In this document: positions 1-7,736 of the stretch, in pieces
Layout: every line of letters begins with the position of its first letter
Numbering within the stretch: position 1 is the first letter of the stretch
Assembly (NCBI GenBank): GCA_900550955.1
Contig: URUF01000005.1
Coordinates: 24,523-88,522, forward strand
Source: an uncultured Eubacteriales bacterium
GTDB taxonomy: Bacteria > Bacillota > Clostridia > Christensenellales > Aristaeellaceae
Reading direction: 5' to 3'
Length of the DNA stretch: 64,000 nucleotides
Program-made: the position numbers and the translations under genes
Notes under the pieces: model-generated
Seen by the model: the letters and a program-made list of their open reading frames with translations, nothing else
Told to the model about the DNA's origin: nothing
Database searches by the model: none

Positions 1-2
1 GG

Positions 3-1205
3 GCTTTTGCGTTTGCGGGATTATGCGCCTTGCAGGCGGCGTGCCTTGTTGCGAACGGCTATTTTTCCATCCATAGACTGGAAGAAGTGGATGGCTTCCG
101 AATGAGCGCCTACTGTCAGGAGCTTGCGGAAAAGCAGCCGTTGTTTGAACGCCTTACGCAGGCAGACGGCGTTTACAGAATCGAAACCAATGACGCGCGC
201 AATGAAAACGATGCGCTCCAATATGGGTATGCAGGCCTTAGCCATTATAGCTCGGATGTGCAGGAAAATTTGGCGGGTTTTTTCTCAAAAATGGGGCAGC
301 GCCAGCTGTATATGCGGTTTGATAACGCGAATGGCCTGACCCCTGTGGCGGAGAGCCTGTTGGGCGTGCGTTTCTTGCTGTGGCGGGAGGGGGCCTCCCT
401 TGCGCAAACGCCATATGCGGGGTACTGGCCGCTGTGGCGGGAAGGGGAGATTGTAGCCTATGAAAACCCCTATGCCTTGCCCATAGCGGTAATGGTGCCG
501 GAAAAGCAAACGCAGGATCCCCTTGCCAGCGAGAATCCCTTTATCAACCAGAATGCGCTGCTGTCCGATTGGCTTGGATACGAGGTTAAGGCTTTGGAAT
601 TGGCGGAAATAAAAGAGCAGGCGCGTCAAGGGGATATGCTCCATGTTCGCTTTTCCACTACGGATGACGCGGCGTTTTACTTTCATTCCTCCGGCACGTG
701 GTTTTCCTTAAATGGCTCCGGCATGGAAAACCATGAACGGTTTGCTGGCTGCGTGATGCTTCCGCAGGCGGAGGCCGAAGTGGAGATGGATATTTTTGTG
801 GGAGATACCCAGGAAACATTCTTCCATCTCGCCGTTGTAAACGACGAGGTTTTTGAACAGGCGATGCACACGCTGGCAAAGCATGCCTGCGAGGTTCGCA
901 GCGAGGCGGATTCTGTTTTCCATCTCAACGCCACGGCGGATGCGGAGCATTCGCAGCTTTTGCTAACGCTTCCATACGACGCGGGCTGGAAGGTATGGGT
1001 GGACGGAGAAGCGCAGGATACGACGATGCGCTATCATACATTGCTGGCGGTAAATCTGCCTGAGGGCAGCCATGAAATAACCCTGCGATTTGTTCCTTAT
1101 GGCCTTCAAATGGGCGGAATGATCAGCCTGCTAGCCTTCGTACTTGGAATGGGATGGTGGCTTGTACTGAACAGGAAGGAACGCGCGAGGGTTAAAAAGG
1201 GATAA
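3..1205 (+). CDS. YfhO-like membrane protein, C-terminal part (5' cut by window edge)
   Basis: The reading frame is open from the first bases, so the gene begins before the window. About 400 residues are present. The visible part is mostly an extracytoplasmic domain, followed by a hydrophobic segment around the last 40 residues and a short basic tail. The end, where a GSHEITLRFVPYG stretch leads into a membrane helix, is typical of the YfhO family. These are multi-helix membrane proteins thought to act in glycosylation of cell-surface polymers. An internal TTG (position 30) is not needed as a start. The family call rests on the C-terminal pattern only. Confidence 0.7.
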   Translation, partial: AFAFAGLCALQAACLVANGYFSIHRLEEVDGFRMSAYCQELAEKQPLFERLTQADGVYRIETNDARNENDALQYGYAGLSHYSSDVQENLAGFFSKMGQRQLYMRFDNANGLTPVAESLLGVRFLLWREGASLAQTPYAGYWPLWREGEIVAYENPYALPIAVMVPEKQTQDPLASENPFINQNALLSDWLGYEVKALELAEIKEQARQGDMLHVRFSTTDDAAFYFHSSGTWFSLNGSGMENHERFAGCVMLPQAEAEVEMDIFVGDTQETFFHLAVVNDEVFEQAMHTLAKHACEVRSEADSVFHLNATADAEHSQLLLTLPYDAGWKVWVDGEAQDTTMRYHTLLAVNLPEGSHEITLRFVPYGLQMGGMISLLAFVLGMGWWLVLNRKERARVKKG

Positions 1206-1267
1206 ATGGGTTTAAAATAAGGGAGAAAGCTTGCTTTTGAAACGGCTTTTGGGAGGCAGGAAATAGA

Positions 1268-2344
1268 TTGGCAATTCCATACAGCCGCACCATTATCGGC
1301 GGCGTGCCTTGGTACAGCGTGCTGATTGTAGCGGGAATTCTTTTAGCCATTTGCCTTGCGGAGCGTGAGGAAAAAAGGCTAGGTCTGCCCAGGGATACGG
1401 CGATTGACCTGGCGCTTGTTGTAGTGCCGTGCGGAATCATTGGGGCTAGGCTGTATTATGTGGTCATGAGCTGGGAGCTCTTTCGCCGCAACCCCATTTC
1501 CATCCTGTATATTTGGCAGGGGGGCATCGCCATTTATGGCGGGGTGCTTGGCGGAGCGCTTGGGGCGTGGGCATATGCCAGGCGCAAGAAGCTTTCGTTT
1601 CTCCGGCTTGCGGATATCGTAGCGCCGGGGCTGCTGCTGGCGCAAGCCATTGGCCGGTGGGGCAACTATTTTAATATGGAGGCGTATGGGCCCCAGATCG
1701 GCAACCCGCAGTTTCAGTTTTTTCCCATTGGCGTGCTGATTCCCTCCAACGGCGGATACGTATGGCACATGGCTACCTTCTTTTACGAATCGCTATGGAA
1801 CCTGGCTGGCTTTTTGGCGCTGTGGCTTATCCGAAAGCGCCAGCGCAGGGCGGGCGGCTTGTTTTGCTGGTATTTGCTTATCTATGGCAGCGGGCGATTT
1901 ATCATTGAGCAGCTGCGCGAGGATAGCCTGTATCTGGGAGGCCTGCGCGTATCGCAGTACCTAAGCCTGGCGCTGTGCGCGCTGGCGGCGGGCGCGCTCC
2001 TGCGGTGGGCGAGCCGGGGCGATAAGCGCTGGTTCGCCATTGCGGTTGGCTGCCTGATTGCCTGGCTGGCACGCTGGGCCTGCCTGGAAAGGTACGGCTT
2101 GTACGCCCTGTTATGGGCCGCGCCGCTGGCAGCCGCGCTGTGGCTGACGCGGCGCGGAGGCGCGCCGGTATGGCTGCTGGGCTTTGCAGCCGCGCTGGAT
2201 GGCCTGGGGCTGCTGGCCGCCTGGCTGGGAGGGCCGCTTTCCGCGGGCTTTGCCGCGCACCTGCACACGCTGCTGTGCAGCTTGAGCCTGCCGGTATATG
2301 TAGCCGCGCTGTGCCAAAACGATAGGGAAATGCCGCACGAATGA
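1268..2344 (+). CDS. lgt: Prolipoprotein diacylglyceryl transferase
   Basis: Transfers diacylglycerol from phosphatidylglycerol to the lipobox cysteine of prelipoproteins in the cytoplasmic membrane. The protein is 358 aa and strongly hydrophobic. The Lgt signature GRWGNYFNMEAYG lies at residues 129-141 (R130 and N133/N136 are the key residues), preceded by GGIAIYGG and followed by an IEQLRED motif. Beyond the normal Lgt core there are about 100 extra C-terminal residues with further membrane helices, longer than the usual ~260-290 aa. The start is TTG, chosen because GGGAGG lies upstream and no ATG fits. It heads a run with the serine hydrolase and recX. Confidence 0.93.
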   Translation: MAIPYSRTIIGGVPWYSVLIVAGILLAICLAEREEKRLGLPRDTAIDLALVVVPCGIIGARLYYVVMSWELFRRNPISILYIWQGGIAIYGGVLGGALGAWAYARRKKLSFLRLADIVAPGLLLAQAIGRWGNYFNMEAYGPQIGNPQFQFFPIGVLIPSNGGYVWHMATFFYESLWNLAGFLALWLIRKRQRRAGGLFCWYLLIYGSGRFIIEQLREDSLYLGGLRVSQYLSLALCALAAGALLRWASRGDKRWFAIAVGCLIAWLARWACLERYGLYALLWAAPLAAALWLTRRGGAPVWLLGFAAALDGLGLLAAWLGGPLSAGFAAHLHTLLCSLSLPVYVAALCQNDREMPHE

Positions 2345-2360
2345 TGGGAGGAGCCAGCGT

Positions 2361-3506
2361 ATGCCGGTAGGAACCTTCAAAAACACGCTATATGGGCTTG
2401 CCCTGCCGGTGCTGGGCAAGCGCTGCCTGTGGAGCAAGGCCAGCGGAGGCGCGTCCGCTGAAAAGGTTGGCCGGGCGCTTCTGAAAAGGCGCGCCGTTGG
2501 GGCGTGTATCCAGCGCTTTGAAAACGGCCGTTTGACGGAATGCATTACCGCGGGCTATGCGGCGCTGGAGCCCGAAAAGCGCCCTGTAACGCCGGATACG
2601 GTATTCCGCACGGCTTCCATAGCCAAAATGGCGAGCGCGCTGTTGGTGTTCCGGCTGCAAACGCTTGGCAGGCTGCATGTGAAGGAGGATATTTCCGAGC
2701 TGGCGGGGTATGCGATACGCAACCCCTATTATCCGCACGCGCCCATTACGCTGGGCATGCTATTGTCCCATACCTCCAGCATCGTGGATTCGCCGGCCTA
2801 TTTTGCGGCCTTTGAGAAGAAAACGCCGCTTGAAGATTTGCTGCGGGATGGCGAAGCGTTTCGCAAAACGCTTCCTGGCGCTGGCTTCTGTTACAGCAAT
2901 TTAGCGGCGGGCATGGTGGCCTGCCTGCTGGAGAGGCGCTTTGGCGTGAGCTTTGAAACGCTTGCGCAGCGGGAGCTGTTTGCGCCGCTTGGCGTGCGGG
3001 CGACGTTTGACCTTTCAACGCTGAACGCTCGGGAAACGGCGGACGCCTATCGCGTGCTGCCTATGGGCCGCGCCTTTGACGCTTCCGCGCGCATCCGCGG
3101 GGCCGCGCCCCTGTGCGAGCCAGACCCGCAGCGCCACTATCTGCTGGCTTCAGGCGGGCTGTTCCTATCCGCGCCAGAGCTGGCGCGCCTGGCGGCGGCA
3201 GCCGCTGCGGGCGCGGACGGCTTTTTGGATGCGCAAAGCCTGGCGCAAATGCGCGCGCCAATCGCCGGCTGGCCGGATCAGGCCGTGCGCATGCGGCATG
3301 GCATGGGGCTTTTGTGCTTGGAGGACAGCCGCATATGCGGCCGCGCCCTTTGGGGCCATCAGGGCTTTGCCTACGGCGCGGTAAACGGCGTATTTTTTGA
3401 CGAACGGGGCTGCGGCTTTGCCTTGCTCAACAGCGGCTGCAGCGAGCAGCGCATTGGGCATTTGGCCCTGATAAACCGTGATTTGATCGCACAGTTGATG
3501 AACTAA
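2361..3506 (+). CDS. Serine hydrolase of the beta-lactamase/class C PBP family
   Basis: A 381-aa protein with the three motifs of the AmpC/EstB-type serine hydrolase fold: SIAK (S86, K89), YSN (Y178) and HQG (H333). Members act as DD-peptidases, esterases or beta-lactamases. I see no clear signal peptide: the N-terminus is polar with a short hydrophobic stretch, so it may be cytoplasmic and act as an esterase or peptidase. The start ATG follows GGGAGGAGC. It sits 16 bp after lgt and 4 bp before recX, so co-transcription is likely. The exact substrate is unknown. Confidence 0.8.
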   Translation: MPVGTFKNTLYGLALPVLGKRCLWSKASGGASAEKVGRALLKRRAVGACIQRFENGRLTECITAGYAALEPEKRPVTPDTVFRTASIAKMASALLVFRLQTLGRLHVKEDISELAGYAIRNPYYPHAPITLGMLLSHTSSIVDSPAYFAAFEKKTPLEDLLRDGEAFRKTLPGAGFCYSNLAAGMVACLLERRFGVSFETLAQRELFAPLGVRATFDLSTLNARETADAYRVLPMGRAFDASARIRGAAPLCEPDPQRHYLLASGGLFLSAPELARLAAAAAAGADGFLDAQSLAQMRAPIAGWPDQAVRMRHGMGLLCLEDSRICGRALWGHQGFAYGAVNGVFFDERGCGFALLNSGCSEQRIGHLALINRDLIAQLMN

Positions 3507-3510
3507 CGGG

Positions 3511-4155
3511 GTGCATGAACCGATGAAGGATACGGTACGCGAAATTACGGAGGATAGGCGCGGCGCGCTTGTGACCTTTGAAGGCGGCGAGGCATTGTGG
3601 TTTGGCCGGGCCGCCTGGCGCGAGCACGCGTCCATTGCCGTTGGCGATGAGGAGGATGTGGAGGCGCTTAAAGCCTGGCTGCTGCCCCGGCAATATCCCG
3701 AGGCGCTTAACTATGCCGTGAGCCTGCTGGCCGCGCGGGCGCGCGCCAGCGGCGAAATCCGCCAGAAGCTGCGCCTGCGCCGCTATATGGACGATACGAT
3801 TGAAATGGTGGAATACAAGCTGGAAAAGGAGAAGCTGCTGGACGACAGGGCCTTTGCGCGCGAATGGGCCGCCTCCTGCGCCAGGCGGCAGATGGGCAAA
3901 AGCCGCATTTTGCAGGAGCTGCGGCGCAAGGGGATTTCCCGGGAGCTGTGCGAGCAGGCGCTTGAAGAGCTGGACGGCGATGAGGGCGGCGCGGCGGCGG
4001 CCGCGCTGGCGGCAAAGCTTTTGCGCCGCTATGGCAAAGAGCCGGACCGGCGCAAGGCCATGGGCAAGCTGCTGGCCGCCATGGCGCGCAGGGGATATAG
4101 CTATGAGGAGGCGCGCCAGGCCGTGGAAGCCGCGCTGGCCGAGCTGGATGAATGA
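3511..4155 (+). CDS. recX: Recombination regulator RecX
   Basis: A 214-aa protein whose C-terminal two thirds match RecX: repeated three-helix units with patterns such as ALNYAVSLLAARARAS, IRQKLRLRRY and DDRAFAREWA. RecX binds RecA filaments and modulates their activity. A ~60-residue N-terminal extension resembles that of other Firmicute RecX proteins. The start may be the GTG at 3511 or the in-frame ATG at 3523; neither has a strong Shine-Dalgarno site. It follows the serine hydrolase with a 4-bp gap and is rich in Ala and Arg codons like its neighbours. Confidence 0.85.
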   Translation: MHEPMKDTVREITEDRRGALVTFEGGEALWFGRAAWREHASIAVGDEEDVEALKAWLLPRQYPEALNYAVSLLAARARASGEIRQKLRLRRYMDDTIEMVEYKLEKEKLLDDRAFAREWAASCARRQMGKSRILQELRRKGISRELCEQALEELDGDEGGAAAAALAAKLLRRYGKEPDRRKAMGKLLAAMARRGYSYEEARQAVEAALAELDE

Positions 4156-4162
4156 TAAAAAA

Positions 4163-4182
4163 GCAGGCCGTTAACGGCCTGC
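4163..4182. other. Perfect inverted repeat between recX and the acetyltransferase
   Basis: Two 10-base arms (GCAGGCCGTT and its complement) abut, giving an 8-bp stem with a TTAA loop. On the plus strand an A-run precedes it and no T-run follows. Read on the minus strand it ends in TTTTTT, as a terminator would, but no minus-strand gene arrives here. It lies just upstream of the acetyltransferase ribosome binding site, so an effect on translation is possible. Confidence 0.5.
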
Positions 4183-4202
4183 AATACAAAAGGAGCTGCG
4201 CT

Positions 4203-4796
4203 ATGAACATTCGAATCGTAACGCCCGCCGACGCGGAGCGCCTGCTAAGCATTTATGCGCCTTACGTAACCCAAACGGCGATTACCTTTGAATATGACGT
4301 GCCTTCCGTAAACGAGTTTGCGCAGCGAATCGCAAGCACGCTGCGCAAATACCCCTATCTGGCGGCGGAGCAGGATGGGAAACTCCTTGGCTATGCCTAT
4401 GCGGGCTGCTTCCATGCGCGCGCGGCTTATGATTGGGCTGTTGAAACCTCCATTTATGTGGATTGGGAGGCGAAGGGGAAGGGCGTTGGCGGAAGGCTGC
4501 ACCGGGCGCTGGAGAACGTGTTGAGGAAGCAGGGAATCCTGAATATGAACGCGTGCATCGCATATCCTGAAACGGAGGACGCTTATTTGACCAAAAACAG
4601 CGTGGAATTCCATGCGCACATGGGCTATCGCTGGGTGGGGCGGTTCCGGCAGTGCGGGTACAAGTTTGGCCGCTGGTACGATATGGTTTGGATGGAAAAG
4701 CATATTGGAGAGCATTGCGGGAACCAGCCGCCGCCCAGGCCCTTTGCCGGGATATGCGATGAGCTGGGAAAAGCAATCGCGTTGGATGAAGAATGA
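4203..4796 (+). CDS. GNAT acetyltransferase, phosphinothricin-acetyltransferase-like
   Basis: A 197-aa GNAT-fold enzyme. The N-terminus (IRIVTPADAERLLSIYAPYV) and the segment TAITFEYDVP are typical of the PAT/Bar-like subfamily that acetylates amino groups of small molecules such as phosphinothricin or methionine sulfoximine. The acetyl-CoA binding loop is visible as KGKGVGGRL (about residues 91-99). Start ATG at 4203 was chosen because AAAGGAG lies at optimal spacing; an upstream in-frame start at 4152 would overlap recX and the inverted repeat. The natural substrate is unknown. Confidence 0.8.
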   Translation: MNIRIVTPADAERLLSIYAPYVTQTAITFEYDVPSVNEFAQRIASTLRKYPYLAAEQDGKLLGYAYAGCFHARAAYDWAVETSIYVDWEAKGKGVGGRLHRALENVLRKQGILNMNACIAYPETEDAYLTKNSVEFHAHMGYRWVGRFRQCGYKFGRWYDMVWMEKHIGEHCGNQPPPRPFAGICDELGKAIALDEE

Positions 4797-4839
4797 GGCA
4801 ATGGGGAAAACCCAGGCGCAGTTAGGAATTGTTTGAACG

Positions 4840-4870
4840 AAAAAGCGGACGGCCGCAAAAGGCCATCCGC
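4840..4870 (-). terminator. Terminator of the DtxR-family gene
   Basis: Read on the minus strand, a 10-bp stem (GCGGATGGCC with GGCCGTCCGC, one G-U pair) with a TTTTGC loop is followed by TTTTT. It lies 34 bp past the repressor stop codon, between the convergent acetyltransferase and repressor genes. Confidence 0.7.
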
Positions 4871-4903
4871 AAAGAAGCCCAAAGGCTGCCGCCTATCCGG
4901 CGG

Positions 4904-5272
4904 TCAGGAATATTTTTCTACGTGGCGGCGAATGGCGGCGAAGGTTTCGTCGCTCAGGTCGTGCTCAATTTTGCAGGCGTCGGCTAGCGCTACCTCCTCG
5001 CTGACGCCAAGGCGGATCAAAAAGCTGGAAAGCAGGTTGTGGCGTTCAAGGATTGGCTTGGCAATGGCTTCGCCGCGCTCGGTAAGGGTGATGCGGTTAT
5101 CGTCGCCCATCAAAATATAGCCGTTTTCACGCAGGCGTTTCATGGCAAAGCTTACGGAGGGCTTGGTAACGTTGAGCCGCGCGGCAATATCCACCGAACG
5201 GGCGGAGCCGTTCTCCTGGCAAAGCATCAAAATAGCCTCGAGATAATCCTCGGCGGATTCATGGATATTCAT
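4904..5272 (-). CDS. DtxR/MntR-family metal-dependent transcriptional repressor
   Basis: A 122-aa protein with an N-terminal winged helix (residues ~5-65: ESAEDYLEAI, then a DIAARLNVTKPSVSFAMKRL recognition region) and the metal-binding dimerisation domain. DACKIEHDLSDE near residue 100 has the Cys-x-x-Glu-His arrangement of DtxR. The C-terminal SH3-like domain of long DtxR proteins is absent, as in MntR. Start ATG at 5272 follows AAAAGGAGG at good spacing. It is transcribed divergently from mntP, the Mn exporter, which suggests that it senses Mn(II) or Fe(II) and controls this locus. Confidence 0.85.
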   Translation of the reverse strand: MNIHESAEDYLEAILMLCQENGSARSVDIAARLNVTKPSVSFAMKRLRENGYILMGDDNRITLTERGEAIAKPILERHNLLSSFLIRLGVSEEVALADACKIEHDLSDETFAAIRRHVEKYS

Positions 5273-5356
5273 AAAAAGACCTCCTTTTCGTAATCGTAGC
5301 ATATTTTGGGAAGAAAAACAACCATCCGTTCAAAGGCAAGTCGCGCCGCCGTCATG

Positions 5357-5385
5357 TTGACAGCAAACGGGCGATAGGATAGAAT
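5357..5385 (+). promoter_or_regulatory. Sigma-70-type promoter of mntP
   Basis: TTGACA (5357-5362), a 17-base spacer and TAGAAT (5380-5385). Transcription would start near 5392, leaving a leader of only ~40 bases. That is too short for the yybP-ykoY manganese riboswitch that often controls mntP. Confidence 0.75.
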
Positions 5386-5431
5386 AAGATTCCATGTAAA
5401 TGGGGCGAAACAAGCGGAGGTGCGTAGCGGC

Positions 5432-5995
5432 ATGGAACTGGTACTCATTGCCATTGGCCTTTCGATGGACGCTTTTGCGGTGGCGCTGTGTAAAGGATTG
5501 GGCATGAGGCGCATCAATTATGGACATGCATTGGTTATTGCGCTGTTCTTTGGTGTTTTTCAGGGGATTATGCCGCTGATCGGCTGGTTTTTGGGCACGC
5601 AATTTGCCATGTACGTTATGCCGGTAGACCATTGGGTTGCCTTTGTGCTGCTTGCCTATATCGGCGGCAAAATGATTTGGGACGCGCTGCATGAAACCGA
5701 TGAAGGCGCGGCCTGCGAAATGGATCAGCGCCTGGATATCAGGGAATTGTTCATCATGGCGGTGGCCACCAGCATCGACGCGCTGGCTGTGGGCATTACC
5801 TTTGCCTTTTTGCAGATGGATATCCTCCCGGCAGTGCTTTTGATCGCCAGTATTACATTCGGGCTTTCCCTGCTTGGCGTGATCATTGGCAACCGCTTTG
5901 GCAACCGCTTTCAAAAAAAGGCGGAAATCACAGGCGGAGCGGTGCTGGTGCTCATCGGCGTCAAAATCCTGCTGGAGCATTTGGGCGTGCTATGA
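5432..5995 (+). CDS. mntP: Manganese efflux pump MntP
   Basis: A 187-aa, six-helix membrane protein exporting Mn(II). The two symmetry-related motifs SMDAFAVAL (residues ~11-19) and SIDALAVGI (~113-121) carry the conserved aspartates of the MntP/LysE-like fold. The length matches the family. Start ATG at 5432 is preceded by GGAGG at 11 bases; a GTG at 5420 sits on top of the Shine-Dalgarno site and was rejected. A strong promoter lies upstream, with the divergent DtxR-type repressor as the likely regulator. The 3' end overlaps the convergent zinc-ribbon gene by 6 bp. Confidence 0.93.
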   Translation: MELVLIAIGLSMDAFAVALCKGLGMRRINYGHALVIALFFGVFQGIMPLIGWFLGTQFAMYVMPVDHWVAFVLLAYIGGKMIWDALHETDEGAACEMDQRLDIRELFIMAVATSIDALAVGITFAFLQMDILPAVLLIASITFGLSLLGVIIGNRFGNRFQKKAEITGGAVLVLIGVKILLEHLGVL

Positions 5996-6202
5996 GGGGT
6001 TCTCCTCGTCCCTGACGGGGCTATGGAAGCACGGGGCGAACCAGTCGGTATCCTTGAGAGCCGCAAGCTGCTCGCGGGAAATAACGGTGTTTGTGCCCAG
6101 GCAGGCGTTGCAGCGATAGCCGCATTCGGGGCAAACGCAGGCCATGCGTTCGGTTTCGGATTGAATCATATATGTTTCGCAATGCGGGCAGCCACAGCGC
6201 AC
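5990..6202 (-). CDS. Small zinc-ribbon protein
   Basis: A 70-aa protein with cysteine pairs CPHC (residues 5-8), CPEC (24-27) and CNAC (32-35) plus an early Cys3, forming one or two zinc ribbons near the N-terminus. The rest is polar with no recognisable domain. The start is GTG, supported by GGGAGGGG eight bases upstream. A minus-strand promoter lies just upstream. It overlaps the mntP stop by 6 bp tail to tail. Such proteins often bind zinc structurally or bind nucleic acid; the function is unknown. Confidence 0.65.
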   Translation of the reverse strand: MRCGCPHCETYMIQSETERMACVCPECGYRCNACLGTNTVISREQLAALKDTDWFAPCFHSPVRDEENPS

Positions 6203-6234
6203 AGCAAAACCCCCTCCCGATATGGAATACAGCT

Positions 6235-6263
6235 ATTGTAGCACACCCGGCCAGGAAACGCAA
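6235..6263 (-). promoter_or_regulatory. Promoter of the zinc-ribbon gene
   Basis: Minus strand: TTGCGT (6263-6258), a 17-base spacer and TACAAT (6240-6235), 33 bases before the GTG start. The -35 hexamer is the same as that of the riboflavin-kinase/ECF operon promoter. Confidence 0.5.
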
Positions 6264-6296
6264 AGCAAAGAACAGGCGCGGAAGGAGAGTATCAAA

Positions 6297-6692
6297 ATGC
6301 GAAAGAAACTGGCCCTTCTTGCGCTGGCGGTGTTGGCGCTATGCGCGCTTAGCGGCTGCAAGCAAAACCCCAGCGAGGAAAAGCTATATGCAAAGCTGAT
6401 CGGCCGCTTTGAAAACGCCGGGTATGCGTGCGCGCTTTCAAAGCTGGAGGAAAGCGACCCTGGGCGCGACGTGCCAATTTATAACGCGAGCGTGTGGCAC
6501 AGGCTGATGGTGGACGGGGAAGAAATCCTTGTTTACTTTGACGAGAGCAACCGCGCGGATTACCTTTGCGGGCGCGTTGACGAGGAGAAATATGGGCATG
6601 CCGCCCGGTTTGGATTGCGCTTTGTGCTTGTATATCCAGGGGATGACGAGGGCGTGCTCAAGGTGCTCAAAAGCCTGGAGGACGCCGCGTAA
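6297..6692 (+). CDS. Small secreted lipoprotein of unknown function
   Basis: A 131-aa protein beginning with a basic n-region, a hydrophobic core and the lipobox LSGC (Cys at about residue 20), so it should be exported, lipidated by Lgt and anchored to the outer face of the membrane. The mature part is mixed alpha/beta in character, has Cys residues at about 38 and 84, and matches no family I know. The start ATG is preceded by GGAAGGAGAG. A bidirectional terminator follows it directly. Confidence 0.7.
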   Translation: MRKKLALLALAVLALCALSGCKQNPSEEKLYAKLIGRFENAGYACALSKLEESDPGRDVPIYNASVWHRLMVDGEEILVYFDESNRADYLCGRVDEEKYGHAARFGLRFVLVYPGDDEGVLKVLKSLEDAA

Positions 6693-6716
6693 GGGCAATG
6701 ACACAGCCAAAAAAGA

Positions 6717-6749
6717 GGGCTTCCCAAACGAGTGGGAAGCCCTTTTTTT
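6717..6749. terminator. Bidirectional rho-independent terminator
   Basis: A perfect 10-bp stem (GGGCTTCCCA / TGGGAAGCCC) with a 6-base loop is followed on the plus strand by TTTTTTT and preceded by AAAAAAG. It can end both the lipoprotein transcript and the minus-strand degV/truA/ecf transcript. Confidence 0.9.
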
Positions 6750-6768
6750 GGCACTTTCTGCGCCTGCG

Positions 6769-7655
6769 TCAGCGCACGCGCTGGTCGCCCCAGAAAAACA
6801 GCGCAACCGTGCCCGGGCCGGTATGGCTGCCGATGGTGGTGCCCACGCTATAAATCTCCACCTTGCCATTCAGCTTGGGGAAGCGTTCCTCTACCAAGCG
6901 GGCCACGGCCTGCGCGTCCTCCAGGCAATCGGAGTTGGAAATATAGCACTTGCCGCTGTAATCCAGCCCATCCTGCGCGTGCTCGGCCATTTGGTTTACA
7001 ATTTCGCGAATGACCTTGCTCTTGCCGCGAATTTTGAAGCGGGGAATCAGGCGGCCCAGATCATCCATGTTAAGCAGGGGCATATCCTAAGCACCGTGCC
7101 AAACCAGCCGCTGGCCTTGGAGATGCGCCCGCCCTTCACATAGAAGGTTAAATCCGTGGAGAAAAACCAGTGATGCAGCTTGAGCTTGTTGCTTTCCGCC
7201 CAATGATACGCTTCCTCCACCGTTTTCCCTTGGTCGCGCAGGTCGGCCAGCTTGTCCATAAGCAGGCCGTAGCCGGAGGACGCGCCCAGGGAATCCACAA
7301 TGTAAATGGAGCGCTCAGGGTACTTGGCCTTGAGCTCGTCCCGGGCGATTAGGGCGGAGTTGCTCACGCCGGAAATGCCGCTGGACAGGCTCACGTGCAG
7401 GATGTCCAGCCCCTGCTCCAGAAACGGGGTGAAGTAGCTTACAAACTCATCCGCGTTCACTTGGGAGGTGCGGGTTTCCGCGCCGTTGGCCATGGCCTGA
7501 TAGAAGGTGTCAAAGGGCATGGATTTGCCAAGATCATCGTCGTACATCACGCCGTCAAGCATGTAGTGGAAGCAGACGTAATGGATGTCCCGCGATTGGA
7601 AGTGCTGCTCGCTGAGGTCGGCGGTGGAGCAGCAGCTAAGTACGTAATTGCTCAT
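6769..7655 (-). pseudogene. DegV-family fatty-acid-binding protein, broken by a single frameshift
   Basis: The first ~190 codons (from ATG at 7655) encode the N-terminal DegV domain, with the SSGISG motif that contacts the fatty-acid head group and the FYVKGGRIS motif. The remaining ~104 codons continue in another frame from about 7083, starting PLLNMDDLGRLIPRFKIRGK and ending in IGSHTGPGTVALFFWG, the normal DegV C-terminus. The frames join cleanly if one C is added to the CCCC run near 7080-7084. DegV (FakB-like) proteins bind fatty acids for phosphorylation by FakA. The break may be a true mutation or a base-calling error in a homopolymer. Confidence 0.85.
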
Positions 7656-7682
7656 GGAGTGGTCACTCGCTTTCTGTATCCT

Positions 7683-7701
7683 GCGGCCGTATTCAGGCCG
7701 C
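7683..7701. other. Inverted repeat between truA and degV
   Basis: A 6-bp stem (GCGGCC / GGCCGC) with a 7-base loop lies in the 80-bp gap between truA and degV. There is no T-run on either side, so it does not look like a classical terminator. It may weaken read-through from the truA operon into degV. Confidence 0.35.
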
Positions 7702-7736
7702 GTTTACTATCTTCGGCCTAAAAAGGGAAATTCCTG

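Noticed and set aside
5273..5431. Possible yybP-ykoY manganese riboswitch before mntP.
   Set aside because: The consensus promoter is only ~40 bases from the start codon and the conserved riboswitch core was not found.
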